From positions 434,001 to 498,000 of the forward strand of contig FMBT01000311.1 in the NCBI GenBank assembly GCA_900095095.1: DNA of 64,000 nucleotides, given 5' to 3'. The notes under the pieces are model-generated. The model saw nothing but the letters and a program-made list of their open reading frames with translations, ran no database searches and was not told the DNA's origin. Every line of letters begins with the position of its first letter. Within the stretch, counting starts at the first letter, position 1. Made by a program: the position numbers and the translations under genes. Origin of the DNA: Fragilariopsis cylindrus CCMP1102 (lineage: Eukaryota; Bacillariophyta; Bacillariophyceae; Bacillariales; Bacillariaceae). This document shows, one piece after another, positions 1 through 10,210 of the stretch.

Positions 1-252
1 TCAACACTTATATATTCTGTTCAATGTAACCGTACGAGAAAGTTGTTACCTAACATACAAAACTTTACATACTGTACATACTGTACCACGAATAACCAAT
101 CCTGATACAATTCAAGTAAAGGAATTGAAGTGTTCACTTCCATCTCCAATTCTCAACCATTACAACGTATTACCCACTCGATCATAGATATCGAAATAAC
201 ACCAGTACCAACAGATAAAAGTGATAAAGTAAGATAAAAATTAATATATAAA
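1..252. other. Left-edge intergenic, promoter side of ankyrin gene
   Basis: AT-rich leader with no open frame that I can support. It ends in an A-rich stretch directly before the ATG at 253, as before several other genes in this window. No clear TATA element could be singled out. Confidence 0.4.
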
Positions 253-1890
253 ATGGGCGAAGATAAAAAGGAGAAGAAGGAAAAGAAGGCGAAAAAAGAT
301 AAGAAGGGTATAGACGACAGTGTTCATACCGGTAAAAAGAAGGAAAAGAAGGCGAAAAAAGATAAGAAGGGTATAGACGACAGTGTTCATACCGCTGCTG
401 CTGGCTCTATTGTCGATGACGAGTCGGAGAAGAAAAGACTGAAAAAGGAGAAGAAGGAAAAGAAGAAAAAGAAGGAAAAGGATGAATCAGCGAGTGAAGA
501 CGAAGATAGTAGTGAAATGGCTGATGCTGCGGCTGAGAAGAAGGCAAAAAAGAAAGCAAAGAAGGATGCTGAATCGGCGAGTGAAGATGAAGATAGTATT
601 GCGGCTATGACTGCGGCAGAGAAGAAGGCAGCAAAAAAGAAAGCCAAGAAGGAAAAATCATCAGCTTCGAGTGATGATGACGATAGTCTTATGGGTTTTA
701 CTGCGGCGGAGAAGAAGGCAGCAAAAAAGAAAGCAAAGAAGGAAAAGGCATCACAATCGTCGAGTGATTCTGACGATAGTCCGGGTGCGTCTGCAGTTGT
801 TTCAGAAGACGATGATCCAAGTTCAAGTAGTAGAAGTAGTAGTAAAAAGTCTCATAAGAAATCAAAGTCCTCATCTTCACTATCATCGGTGGCTAGTAAA
901 CCAAAGAAGGTCAAAAAGGTTGATCTGTTCGATGCTGGTAAAGCTCCGTATCCAACAGAGAATGCAAAGAAGTATGGTGATGTTAAGGATGAAACATTAA
1001 AAAAACAATGTAAACGTGTATATAAATTATTAAATTTCGATCCATGGAATGAAGCAATGAGATTCGATGATGATGATACATGTGATTACTTAATAGAAAA
1101 TCCGGAACCATGCAAGATCAAATTTGAATTCGAAGGATTTTCTGGATGTATCTATCCCATATCGATGTGTTATGCATTACAGGCATCTAGAGATACTGTT
1201 GAGGCTGCATATGATGCGTACCCCCCTGCTATTAAAGAAACAGATTTATGGGTGGGTACACCATACCATTATGCTGGTACGTATGGTGCAAAGGCGGAAA
1301 TAGTTCAGTTTTTAATTCAAAAGGATCCAAAAGGGATTGAGGTTGTTAATTATTATGGCCGTACGGCATTACATATGGGTGCACTATTTAAGGCACCGAG
1401 AGCTTCTATGGAAATATTATGTAACAAATACCCAATGGCTGCACGGATTAAAGATAAAGAAGGGTATACACCACTGCACTTAGCTTGTGAGAATGGCGCC
1501 GAAGCGAGTGTTGTTAAATTATTAGTTGAGGCATACCCAGGTGTTGTATACGTAACGGCGGCATATGAGATGACACCAATTCATTTTGCATCAAGTCAAA
1601 ATGCTAATGTGGGTGTTATCAAAGCTCTGTTGGAAGGTGTAGATAACGATCCATCGATTTGTAAACTAACGGATATGTTAGGCCACACTCCGTTGCATAT
1701 GGCAATAATGGGATTAGCAACAGACGATGTTATTGAATTTTTAGTAAAAGCTTGTCCTGAAACGGTATGGACAAAAACTAAGAAGGGTGAATTGCCATTA
1801 GAAATCGCTCAACGTAAACGGTATCCCGCTGCTTTATTACAAATGTTAGAGAAAAGTATGGAACAATTTCTCCTCGAAAATGACAGCTAA
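253..1890 (+). CDS. Ankyrin-repeat protein with Lys/Asp-rich N-terminus
   Basis: 545 residues, single exon, ATG in an A-rich context. The first ~220 residues are disordered and of alternating charge: blocks such as KKEKKAKKDKKGIDDSVHT and AAEKKAAKKKAKKEK followed by Ser/Asp runs. The first block is duplicated in tandem at DNA level with a 63-bp period (about 277-400). Residues ~310-530 hold ankyrin repeats, recognisable by TPYHYAG, GRTALHMGA, GYTPLHLACENGA and GHTPLHMAI. Ankyrin folds bind proteins; the highly charged tail suggests a nuclear, nucleolar or scaffold role, but this is inference. Diatom genomes hold many such proteins. No enzymatic domain is seen. Confidence 0.85.
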   Translation: MGEDKKEKKEKKAKKDKKGIDDSVHTGKKKEKKAKKDKKGIDDSVHTAAAGSIVDDESEKKRLKKEKKEKKKKKEKDESASEDEDSSEMADAAAEKKAKKKAKKDAESASEDEDSIAAMTAAEKKAAKKKAKKEKSSASSDDDDSLMGFTAAEKKAAKKKAKKEKASQSSSDSDDSPGASAVVSEDDDPSSSSRSSSKKSHKKSKSSSSLSSVASKPKKVKKVDLFDAGKAPYPTENAKKYGDVKDETLKKQCKRVYKLLNFDPWNEAMRFDDDDTCDYLIENPEPCKIKFEFEGFSGCIYPISMCYALQASRDTVEAAYDAYPPAIKETDLWVGTPYHYAGTYGAKAEIVQFLIQKDPKGIEVVNYYGRTALHMGALFKAPRASMEILCNKYPMAARIKDKEGYTPLHLACENGAEASVVKLLVEAYPGVVYVTAAYEMTPIHFASSQNANVGVIKALLEGVDNDPSICKLTDMLGHTPLHMAIMGLATDDVIEFLVKACPETVWTKTKKGELPLEIAQRKRYPAALLQMLEKSMEQFLLENDS

Positions 1891-2318
1891 CGGACACGTT
1901 ACGAATAAGTAAAAACCACAATAATTAGTTAGTTATATATTACAAAATAAAACAAAGAAGCCACGTCCCCAATTTAGGAAAAAGGGACGAGCAAAAGTTA
2001 GTTATATATAAATTACAAAATAAACAAAGAAGCACAAGTAAAGCTTCCCATCAATCATATTTCCCTTTAGAACTAATCGAATCTACTTTCTATTTTATTC
2101 TATGTACACGTAGCTAGGACCTATAATGATATTACGGTACGATCTTGATCTAGAGAAAGAAAAAGAATAGCACGTGATTTCTCGTTTTAGACGCTATCCC
2201 TTAATTAACTAGGGGCCATAATAGGGGCCCTTAACGCGCAAGAATTAATTCTGCTAAAATCGCTCAACTACAATCTGTACACAATTGACAACCACTTACA
2301 TTCAATAGATAGCTCTTG
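1891..2318. other. Intergenic with a direct repeat
   Basis: Contains a direct repeat of about 35 bp at 1925-1960 and 1995-2032 (TTAGTTATATAT...ACAAAATAAA...CAAAGAAGC), with a small GTCCC/GGGAC inverted repeat between the copies. This is 3' flank of the ankyrin gene and leader of the aminotransferase. No gene is seen. Confidence 0.5.
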
Positions 2319-3679
2319 ATGTCAGGCTCAGCTTTCCATAGATACTTTAATTGTAATACCGGTAATTCAATTGGTTTGAATTGATTCTAAGCTGATCTCT
2401 AAAAGTGGCAGAAAACAATATTTTCTGGTCATCTCCTGCTCCTCACTTTTGCTTCAACATTGATCACTCTGCCGCCTCGTACTGTATCAAGAGGAGTTGG
2501 AATAGAATGAAGGAACCATGGTCGAAAAAACACAAAAAGGACTTTAAGGGACGACAATATAGTCTCTCGAATTCATTTGCTCAACCATTATCACATCCTG
2601 AATTGGTACAATTCACAAAGGCACGGAATGATCAAGCATTATTACACGACTACGTCCATCATTCCTTAGAATATACACCGAATGGTGGTAGTGAGGATTT
2701 GAAACAGGCGATTAGTGTGTTATATGGTCCAACTATTCACGCGGAGAATATCCTGGTGTTTCCTGGTGGGCAGGTGGCAATCCAAGTTGCAGCACAAGCC
2801 TTTGCTCGGAATTGTCATTCGATTGTGTTTACTCCAGGATATCAAAGTACGGTAGAATCACCCGAATGGGCGATGAATAGTACAGGTGTCACACAAATTC
2901 AAAGAAAAGCTAGTCAACGATGGCAAATTAATATCGAGGAAGTGGAAGAAGCAATCCGTGAGGATACGAAATACATGATCATTAATGAACCACATAATCC
3001 AGGTGGGATCGTGATGGACAGTACAACACAACAGGAATTAATTGAAGTATGTCAAAAACATAATATTATTATTCTCTCCGATGAAGTATACCGGTTGTTA
3101 GAACATGATGCAGCGACGGATCGGATCCCTGCAATAGCGGAGGCGTACTCACAGGGTGGGATATCATGTGTTACCATGAGTAAGCCCTGGGGCGCGTGTG
3201 GAATTTCTGTCGGATGGTTGGCATGTTCGAATTTAGAGATGATCTCCAAATTATGGGACTGTCAATATTTCGGTACGGCATGTATCAGTCGTTCCAGTGA
3301 AATTCAAGCTATTATGGTCTTACGTGCCTCCGATACTATCCTACAAGATCGTTTAAGCATAATTAGAAAGAATAAGGCTTTACTACAGGACGTGATTGAA
3401 AAGAAATATCCTGATTTATTCGAATGGGAACGACCGAATGCTGGTGCTATTGGATTTGTGAAATTTAAGGGCCCGTTAACAAGTTTGGAATTAGGTGCAT
3501 TATTAGCGGACCGTGGAATTTCTATTAAGCCTGCCTATTGCTTTTCAGGAGATACCGTTGTGACACCCGACATTGATTATTTTCGTGTTGGATTCGGTGA
3601 GCGGAAAATGCCATTGGCATTAGATGCATTTGTTTCTGTCATTGAAGAATTTAAAGACGAATGGAGAAACAAAAAATAG
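2319..3679 (+). CDS. Fold-type I PLP-dependent aminotransferase
   Basis: Class I/II aminotransferase family. Visible motifs: FPGGQVAIQVAAQAF (cofactor phosphate region), NEPHNPGG (the Asn-Pro motif binding the PLP ring), LSDEVYRLLEH (Asp to the pyridine N), TMSKPWGACGISVGW (Lys forming the Schiff base) and FRVGFGERKMP (substrate-carboxylate Arg). The substrate cannot be told; the sequence resembles the branch containing capreomycidine-synthase-like and other amino-acid aminotransferases. The long frame opens at 2396 without an early ATG (first internal ATG 2507). I propose a short first exon 2319-2361 (MSGSAFHRYFNCNT), a 44-bp intron 2362-2405 and exon 2 from 2406; phases agree, but such a short intron is uncertain, so the start is open. 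No targeting peptide is evident. Confidence 0.85.
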
Positions 3680-3943
3680 ATACGATGAAACAATAACTCA
3701 AGACTGTATATATAATACATTGTATTACCAAGTTATCTATTATATTTGGATTATTACAGATAAATGTAACGTATTATGAGTATATTATAAGTGAATAAAT
3801 CACCACTTCTCTTAAGGAACGTCACGAAATAGCTTGCTGCTTCTGTGATTTATTTAAAATAATACGTTTCATTGAGGAATAGATACTTTAATACTTCACA
3901 ATTTTTTCAAATCGACATAGGTACAATCTGTTTTTTCTTCACA

Positions 3944-3985
<42 letters not shown>

Positions 3986-4474
3986 CTTCCACTCCATTCC
4001 ACTCCACTCTAACTTACTAGTGATGAAGACAAACAAGAAGGACACTTTTTTTTCATCTGTTCCTCCATATTCGTATGGTGCGAGGAGTGACGTACGGACA
4101 TTAGCACAAAAGTTCGTCGGTTCGTCTGTGTGATCTTCTCAACCGACGTTTTGAGACATTTTTTGAGTGAAAAAAAAAATGAATTCGAGCACACACACGA
4201 TTGAAAAATCGTCATTAGAATCAATTCAAAAAAATAGGAAGAAATGTCTAAAGAACACACCAAGAACATTATCACTTCTTGCTTGATGCATTCCTTGTCT
4301 TTCATCAAAATTCATCGGTAGAGATTGTAACTCAAATAAGAAGTAAGATAAAAAAGGGAATAAGCGGAGAAGGAGAGAACGACGACGAAACAAGAGACTT
4401 CTATGAAAAGTCTATTGTATATAAAAATTTAACAGATACAAATACAAACAAATACAAATACAAATAATACAATT
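3680..4474. other. Intergenic with (TG)n microsatellite
   Basis: Holds a pure TG run at 3946-3984 and an A-rich stretch (AAATACAAATAC-like) immediately before the ATG at 4475. Short open frames here are low-complexity and unsupported. Confidence 0.5.
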
Positions 4475-5611
4475 ATGAGCCGTTCACTGTTACCACATGG
4501 ATGCTATGGTCTGTTGGTAGTTTTTCTAGCATTCTCTGGTTGGTTTGCTAGTTTATGGGAAGGAGATGGATGTAATTATGCAATGGTAACAGGTCCAATT
4601 GTGGATCAATTAGATCCGTCCTATACAAATTATAATCCAATCACAACATTACAATTTGGTTTTGATTCCTATCGTGAGATTGTTGTTCCTTTGTTGACAT
4701 CACAAGCAGTGTTACAACCAACACCGCAAAAAGAAGTAGAAGAAATACCAGGAGGTACGACAGGAACAGGATCAGCAGACAAACCCGTAACAATAGATCA
4801 ACAACAACAACAACAAGTCAATACAACTGTATCAGATATATTATTACCGAATTGGTCCAAAAATAGAACACTGGGTTGTATTGATTATCCCATTGAGGTT
4901 ACATTAGGTATAATGGATTCCTCCTGGAATACAGCACGAACATTTGCTTTTTTAGGTTTAGTATTAGGTGGTGCTGGTTCCTCCTTCTTATTTTGTTCGA
5001 TCTGCTTTGTGTTTTCGAAAGCAACATGGAGATGGACCGGGTATGATTTATTATTGGCAAGTTTATGTCAAATTATTTCATTAGGTACCTGGTTCAATAC
5101 ACAATTATGTACCTGGAATACATGCAATTTAGGAAGAGGAAGTAAATCAGATATAGCAGCAGTTATTTTATGGACAATAGCAGGAGTGATGGTGGTTTCT
5201 TACTATCCCGATACAACTACTTGTACAAGTACTAGTACAACAGCGGCAGCGGTGCACGATCATAATAGCGACGATGGCAGTAATAATGGTGATGGTAACA
5301 AAAGAAACAGGAACAGAAATGAAAAAAAGAAACAACGCGAATCACAAGAAAAAGGCCTAGTCGATGTTATTACTCGAACTGCTGAAGATGTGGATGTCGA
5401 AAGTCAATTACAATCACAATTAAGTGGACAAGCATCTGGAGAAGAAATTGTTCATCATCGACAACATAATCGAGGACAACGTCGGCATAGAAAACATCAT
5501 CTGCACCAAAAACTTTCATCTGACGACGATGACGACGACGACGACGACGACGACGAGGATAATAGTAATAATGATGATGGAAGACGATACCCCCAAGCGG
5601 AAATTTCGTGA
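4475..5611 (+). CDS. Multi-pass membrane protein, diatom-type, unknown function
   Basis: 378 residues. Hydrophobic segments: residues ~8-28 (signal anchor, GLLVVFLAFSGWFASLW), ~155-183, ~190-210 and ~226-246, giving about four membrane spans. A long first extracytoplasmic stretch carries Cys pairs and N-glycosylation sequons (NTT, NWS, NRT), and a further Cys-rich loop (TQLCTWNTCNLG) lies between the last two spans. This tetraspan, claudin-like arrangement recurs in unannotated diatom proteins. The C-terminal ~130 residues are polar, His/Arg-rich and end in an Asp run. No known domain is recognised and no catalytic motif is visible. It may sit in the plasma or an endomembrane. Confidence 0.7.
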   Translation: MSRSLLPHGCYGLLVVFLAFSGWFASLWEGDGCNYAMVTGPIVDQLDPSYTNYNPITTLQFGFDSYREIVVPLLTSQAVLQPTPQKEVEEIPGGTTGTGSADKPVTIDQQQQQQVNTTVSDILLPNWSKNRTLGCIDYPIEVTLGIMDSSWNTARTFAFLGLVLGGAGSSFLFCSICFVFSKATWRWTGYDLLLASLCQIISLGTWFNTQLCTWNTCNLGRGSKSDIAAVILWTIAGVMVVSYYPDTTTCTSTSTTAAAVHDHNSDDGSNNGDGNKRNRNRNEKKKQRESQEKGLVDVITRTAEDVDVESQLQSQLSGQASGEEIVHHRQHNRGQRRHRKHHLHQKLSSDDDDDDDDDDDEDNSNNDDGRRYPQAEIS

Positions 5612-5722
5612 TTACTATTTGAGAAGAAAACAACAAAGGTTACGGTATTTGTTAATAACAAACAAAACTAACATTCAAGTTACAGTATTGAACGAGGTAC
5701 CGGGGTAAACGAACATGATGAA

Positions 5723-5757
<35 letters not shown>

Positions 5758-6512
5758 TGGCGGCGGCGGTATTTATATTCCTGCGTAAGAAATAACACCT
5801 TTTGTGAGAAAAACAGGAGGCGCAATGTTTCAAACAATCGCATCGCAGATTATTACGATCAATCATTGTAACATACTGCCGCCGCATCCTAGAAATAACA
5901 GCAGCAGCAGCAGTACGCGGAGCGGCTTTGACATCGACGACCACGAAATTACACCATGAGCGGGGATGAACGATTTCTACTTGAAAAAGGATAGTCGATG
6001 TCATATCAGTTCTTTCTTATTGAAACTGTCGCAATGCAATATTCGACATAAAGATGAAAAGTAAAAAAACCTTTTAGTTTAAAAAAGAAAGATGATCTTA
6101 TTAACACAAGAAAGTGTAATATATATTGACCAGTACTAAACCTTCTATATCATATTATATTATCGTCATGGCGACGATTATTTTATTGTATTGTACCCAG
6201 TCGAATTTGTTGTTGATCTTGTTAGTTACAGTTATAGTGGTAGTGGTACCTACTATAATAAATTATGTTATACCATCCGAAATATATATTTATCTCTATC
6301 TAGTTAGTTGTGGACGAGAGAATTTTAATTCAATAGAATTCCGTTTTTTTGAAAACGAAAATAATAGTGATCATTCTGTGTCTCTCAAATACTACAGCAA
6401 TATATATGACCAAATGTTTGTGGAACTCATCAACAGATATGGCTGTCTGAACAATAGAATATGGAAATTTAGAATATCTTAGTATTAAGTTTTGTTTTGT
6501 TTTGATAATTGT
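5612..6512. other. Intergenic, trinucleotide-rich
   Basis: GAC/GAT trinucleotide repeats at about 5720-5770 produce spurious frames on both strands. A 118-codon frame at 6126-6482 has an unconvincing composition and no recognisable feature. I see no supported gene. Confidence 0.45.
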
Positions 6513-7313
6513 TTAAGGGAGGAAACCACAAGCCAGTGCTGCAAATGGAAACAAGAGTTTATATATATACTGTATGTTCACTCTATCGTAGTTCGAGGAA
6601 GAACCGCTACTATGTGGACTATCAGTAGGACTTTCAGTGCTAGGACTATCGGTAGGACTTTTAGTATCAATATCTGTTATGCTAAGGATCGAATACATAG
6701 TGTTTGAAAGAGCCAAATTCTCATCAAAAACTTGTGTTGCATTTGGACCTTCGAGATTACCAGATGTCTCAGTCGAATATTGATATTCAAATACATCACT
6801 ATACAAATAAGCAGGCGGTCCAAGACCATACGTACTATCTGCATAGTCTTTTCGAATCTCTTCACTACAAACGTCTGAATTATTTACACTCAATAGAAAT
6901 ACATCGAAATTTGTATCGGCCGCATACTTGTAGCAATCAAATCTAGTATTCATGTCAATCTCAACTGAGCATTTTTCATTGAAAGGCATAGTCACAGCAA
7001 AATTGGAATCGGGTTTGCTGTTAGGATAAATCATACAGCCATAACCTACACCATTGTAAATATAATCGTCTTTATCAGAGGACACGAAAGGGTTGCAGAC
7101 TAATTCTGGAGGGATCGCACCCTCAGCATATCCTGTATACAGTTCTGGTCCAAAGGTGAAAAAATTTGTACAACTGTATTCATGACACAAGTTATCAGAA
7201 CCACAAAATGATCCAGATTGGCATTCAATGTCGTCGTTTAAACAGCCATGTGTTGCATTCACCACCGAAGCGATAAGAAGGAAATTGGTAATTAATTTGA
7301 TGTTAGAGATCAT
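6513..7313 (-). CDS. Secreted Cys-rich surface protein, possible GPI anchor
   Basis: 266 residues. An N-terminal signal peptide (MISNIKLITNFLLIASVVNA, cleavage likely near residue 20) is followed by a Cys-rich region (GCLNDDIECQSGSFCGSDNLC), an acidic/aromatic middle with several N-x-S/T sequons (NNSD, PNAT) and a Ser/Thr/Pro-rich stalk repeating SPTDSP/TESPTDSP. The C-terminus is hydrophobic (LLFPFAALACGFLP), as expected of a GPI-attachment signal. General plan like the proteins at 48684 and 50335. A cell-wall or surface role is inferred; no family is recognised. Confidence 0.7.
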   Translation of the reverse strand: MISNIKLITNFLLIASVVNATHGCLNDDIECQSGSFCGSDNLCHEYSCTNFFTFGPELYTGYAEGAIPPELVCNPFVSSDKDDYIYNGVGYGCMIYPNSKPDSNFAVTMPFNEKCSVEIDMNTRFDCYKYAADTNFDVFLLSVNNSDVCSEEIRKDYADSTYGLGPPAYLYSDVFEYQYSTETSGNLEGPNATQVFDENLALSNTMYSILSITDIDTKSPTDSPSTESPTDSPHSSGSSSNYDRVNIQYIYKLLFPFAALACGFLP

Positions 7314-7931
7314 TGTCGCTGTTTTTCTTTTTTCCTTTGTGTTGTTGTTATTATTATTTTTATGAATAATGAGAAAGTTAGTTCTATTTTTGTTGCTGAG
7401 ATATGATATACTGTACGTGAAACGATTGAAATGAACCAGTTCTTTTTCTTGGAAGCATTATTCTATCGTGCAGTTATGCGATCTTTATTAGCTCCTCATC
7501 GCGATACTGGATTGATGATTCATTCCTTCACTTGCCTTTTTAATGGCGGATCGACCCCCAGTTCTTTTTCTTGGGAGCACTATTCTATCGTGCAGTTATG
7601 CGATCTTTATTAGCTCCTCATCGCGATACTGGATTGATGATTCATTCCTTCACTTGCCTTTTTAATGGCGGATCGACCCCAAATACCGTACGATAGAAAC
7701 AAAAAACTGTATCCAGTGAAGAGTATCTTTGTGATATTTCTTCTCTCATAGGATCAACCTTAACCCTAACTCTAATTTGAGGATATTACAATTACATGTC
7801 AACATCAATTTCTATGAATTTCGAAGATTTTCTGCCATCACACACACACACACAAAAGACTTTTCCCCATCAGCTAGCATATCAAGACAGATGAACTAAC
7901 AAGCCAGTTAGTTTGCTTAATAATACTAATA
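7314..7931. repeat. Intergenic with 122-bp tandem duplication
   Basis: A 122-bp unit beginning CCAGTTCTTTTTCTTGG occurs twice head-to-tail at 7436-7557 and 7558-7680, with only two or three differences between copies. The rest is AT-rich leader of the next gene, with a (CA)n run near 7840-7855. Confidence 0.75.
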
Positions 7932-9794
7932 ATGGATCCGAATGATCTGAAAGAGATACGATCGTTACCGGGAAACGATAAATGTTTTGACTGCGGTGAA
8001 ATTGGGAACGCATCATGGGCTTCCGTTTCGTTCGGTACTTTATTCTGTATCGAATGTAGTGGAAAACACAGGTACGTATTATGGCAGTTGAATTACGTTG
8101 CGATTGCGCTATTGCAGTCAATTGTTGTTTTTATCTTCACACGAAATGAAACTATTGAAGAGATTAAGCTCATTGTATCGATCTAATTGTCGTTTTCTTT
8201 CGTTTTGTTGTACAATGAAAAATACATAAAAACAACATATTCATATTCATATTCATATCGCCTACACAGAGCATTGGGTGTACACATCGATTTCGTTCGG
8301 TCACTTACATTGGATTCGTGGAAACCTGAACAGATTAAATTGATGAGATCCGGTGGGAATATGAAATGTTCTAATTCCTTTAGATCATCAAATGTACCGA
8401 TGGCAATAACGGATGGTGGAGGAAGGAATGGTCTAGTAAATGACCTAAATGATTTCCATGAAAGATACAATCATGTTGGTGCAAAGCGTTACAAAGAACA
8501 ACTATTGAACGAAGTTTTATCACTATCGTCGAAGTCAACAACAACAATAGGAGGAGGGACAGGGAACGACGGTGATACAGCTGGTGGTGGTCGTTCAAAC
8601 AATAATCCCAATAGTACGACACAAATATCAGATGATGAGAAAGATGAGATTTATCGTTTGGCTCGATTAGATCCATCTTTACCATGGTATAAACCAATCA
8701 AACCGGTTACTGTGAAATTGATTGCATTGTTTGTACAAATTGTATTTGGATTTCCGGTGTTTCCAATTTTGTTGACATTAGGATTTGCACGATTTATATT
8801 ATATCCTAGTAATACATTACTTCAGGGAATATGCTGGCTAATTGTATGTATCCCATTAGTTAGATCATTCTTATTTGGGCGATACTTATATGATGTAATA
8901 ATAAACGATCGTTGTCCATCATTCAAATCGGCACAAAATGTATTGGCCGAACGTGTTATACAAGGACGTGCAATCCGTATCGAAGGTAAATACGATGTAT
9001 TTTTACCAGCATCATCATCCACCGACGATGACGATGACGATGACGATGATGATAATACAGCAAAGAAAAGAATTGGATTGATTTTATACCCAGGTGCTAT
9101 GGTCAATCATACATCATACGCACCGATCGCTTCAAAAATAAGTGACGAAGGGAATATTCTTGTTGTTGTTATGTCGATGGAACCATTCCGGATGAGTTTC
9201 GATAGTGTTGAAAATGAAACGAAACGTTATCTGCAGGTCATGTATGAGTTATTATGTGAAATTGCACCAAACTATCCTGTATCGGAATGGGCCGTCGGGG
9301 GCCATTCACTTGGTGCACAGTTAGCAATGAAGGTTGCAAAAGCAACAAGTCCTGGTACATCAAAATTAGTTCTATGGGGATGTATGAGCCGTCCCATGGA
9401 TTACAAATCATCAACATTGTCATCGCCAACTAATAAAGTTGACGTATTAGTTTTGAATGGATCAGAAGAAAAAAAGGTACCAAAAAATAACAGTATACAT
9501 CAAATCCTACCTCCAACAAATGGTAATTCTGCTAAAACATTATATCGAACCATACCAGGTGGAAATCACAACGGATTCGGACATTACGAAAAACCAAAGA
9601 ATGTAAAGAAGGACGGTAGACGAACCATCACACTCGACGAACAACAACGAATTGCCGTTGACGAAACAGTACAATTCTTGTTAGGACGAAATGTTTCTGC
9701 TGCTGTTACAAGCTGTAGTGCCGTCGACGCTCAACCAATTCCGAAAAATGGGCCAGCAGTAGTTGCTCCTCTCTCCTTCTCAAAAGAAGAATGA
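7932..9794 (+). CDS. ArfGAP domain fused to membrane-anchored alpha/beta hydrolase
   Basis: Two exons: 7932-8071 and 8270-9794, intron 8072-8269 (GTACGT...CTACACAG), 554 residues. Residues ~1-100 are an ArfGAP domain: C18-x2-C21-x17-C39-x2-C42 zinc finger, then KHRALGVHIDFVRSLTLDSW with the catalytic Arg47. ArfGAPs stimulate GTP hydrolysis by Arf GTPases in vesicle budding. After a Ser/Gly/Asn linker come one or two hydrophobic segments (~193-260) and an alpha/beta-hydrolase region with the nucleophile elbow GGHSLGAQ (Ser near residue 393), a late Asp in VDVLVLNGSEE and His in GGNHNGFGHYE. The hydrolase resembles the membrane-associated 'alpha/beta hydrolase-5' group. The splice falls inside the ArfGAP signature and the reading frame then stays open into the hydrolase, so the fusion is in one transcript unless an unseen promoter or splice lies in the linker. 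Confidence 0.85.
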
Positions 9795-10210
9795 GTAAAT
9801 ATATAGTTTAAATGTATTACACAAGTATATCAAAAATTGAAAATCACTACTATTAGCTAGGAATAGTGTTAGTATGAATTGTGCACGATAAGACCTTAAA
9901 ACTGATACATTCGTAGTGATAAACTACTTTAAAGTTTTTTTCTGGTGTTATCTTCAGCATTTCCTTCCTTTCCATCAATTCGATTCATTCATTCCAAGAG
10001 TTTACACCAAAGCGTTTATCACAAAGTCAAATTTAGAATCGAAGTACGTATGTTGCCCTCCATCATTGTCACCACACCACACCGTCGGATGGTAGCTTTC
10101 TCCTTTTATCGTCTCTTACTAGTGCGGCCAATTACCACCAGGAAATGCGTAGAAACGTGGTGCTAAGATCATGATTATTTCTGGATGATGGTTATATTTT
10201 GCGTCTTCTA
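9795..10210. other. Intergenic between convergent genes
   Basis: 3' flanks of the ArfGAP-hydrolase gene (+) and the CRAL-TRIO gene (-). Nothing beyond AT-rich sequence is seen. Confidence 0.4.

Noticed and set aside
387-647. 86-codon Phe/Ser-rich frame on the minus strand
   Set aside because: Antisense shadow of the Lys/Asp-rich part of the ankyrin gene.
6126-6482. 118-codon hydrophobic frame
   Set aside because: Composition fits AT-rich spacer; no motif, no splice partner, no family resemblance.
7760-7775. TTAACCCTAACT, telomere-like
   Set aside because: Only about two units; chance occurrence rather than an interstitial telomere.
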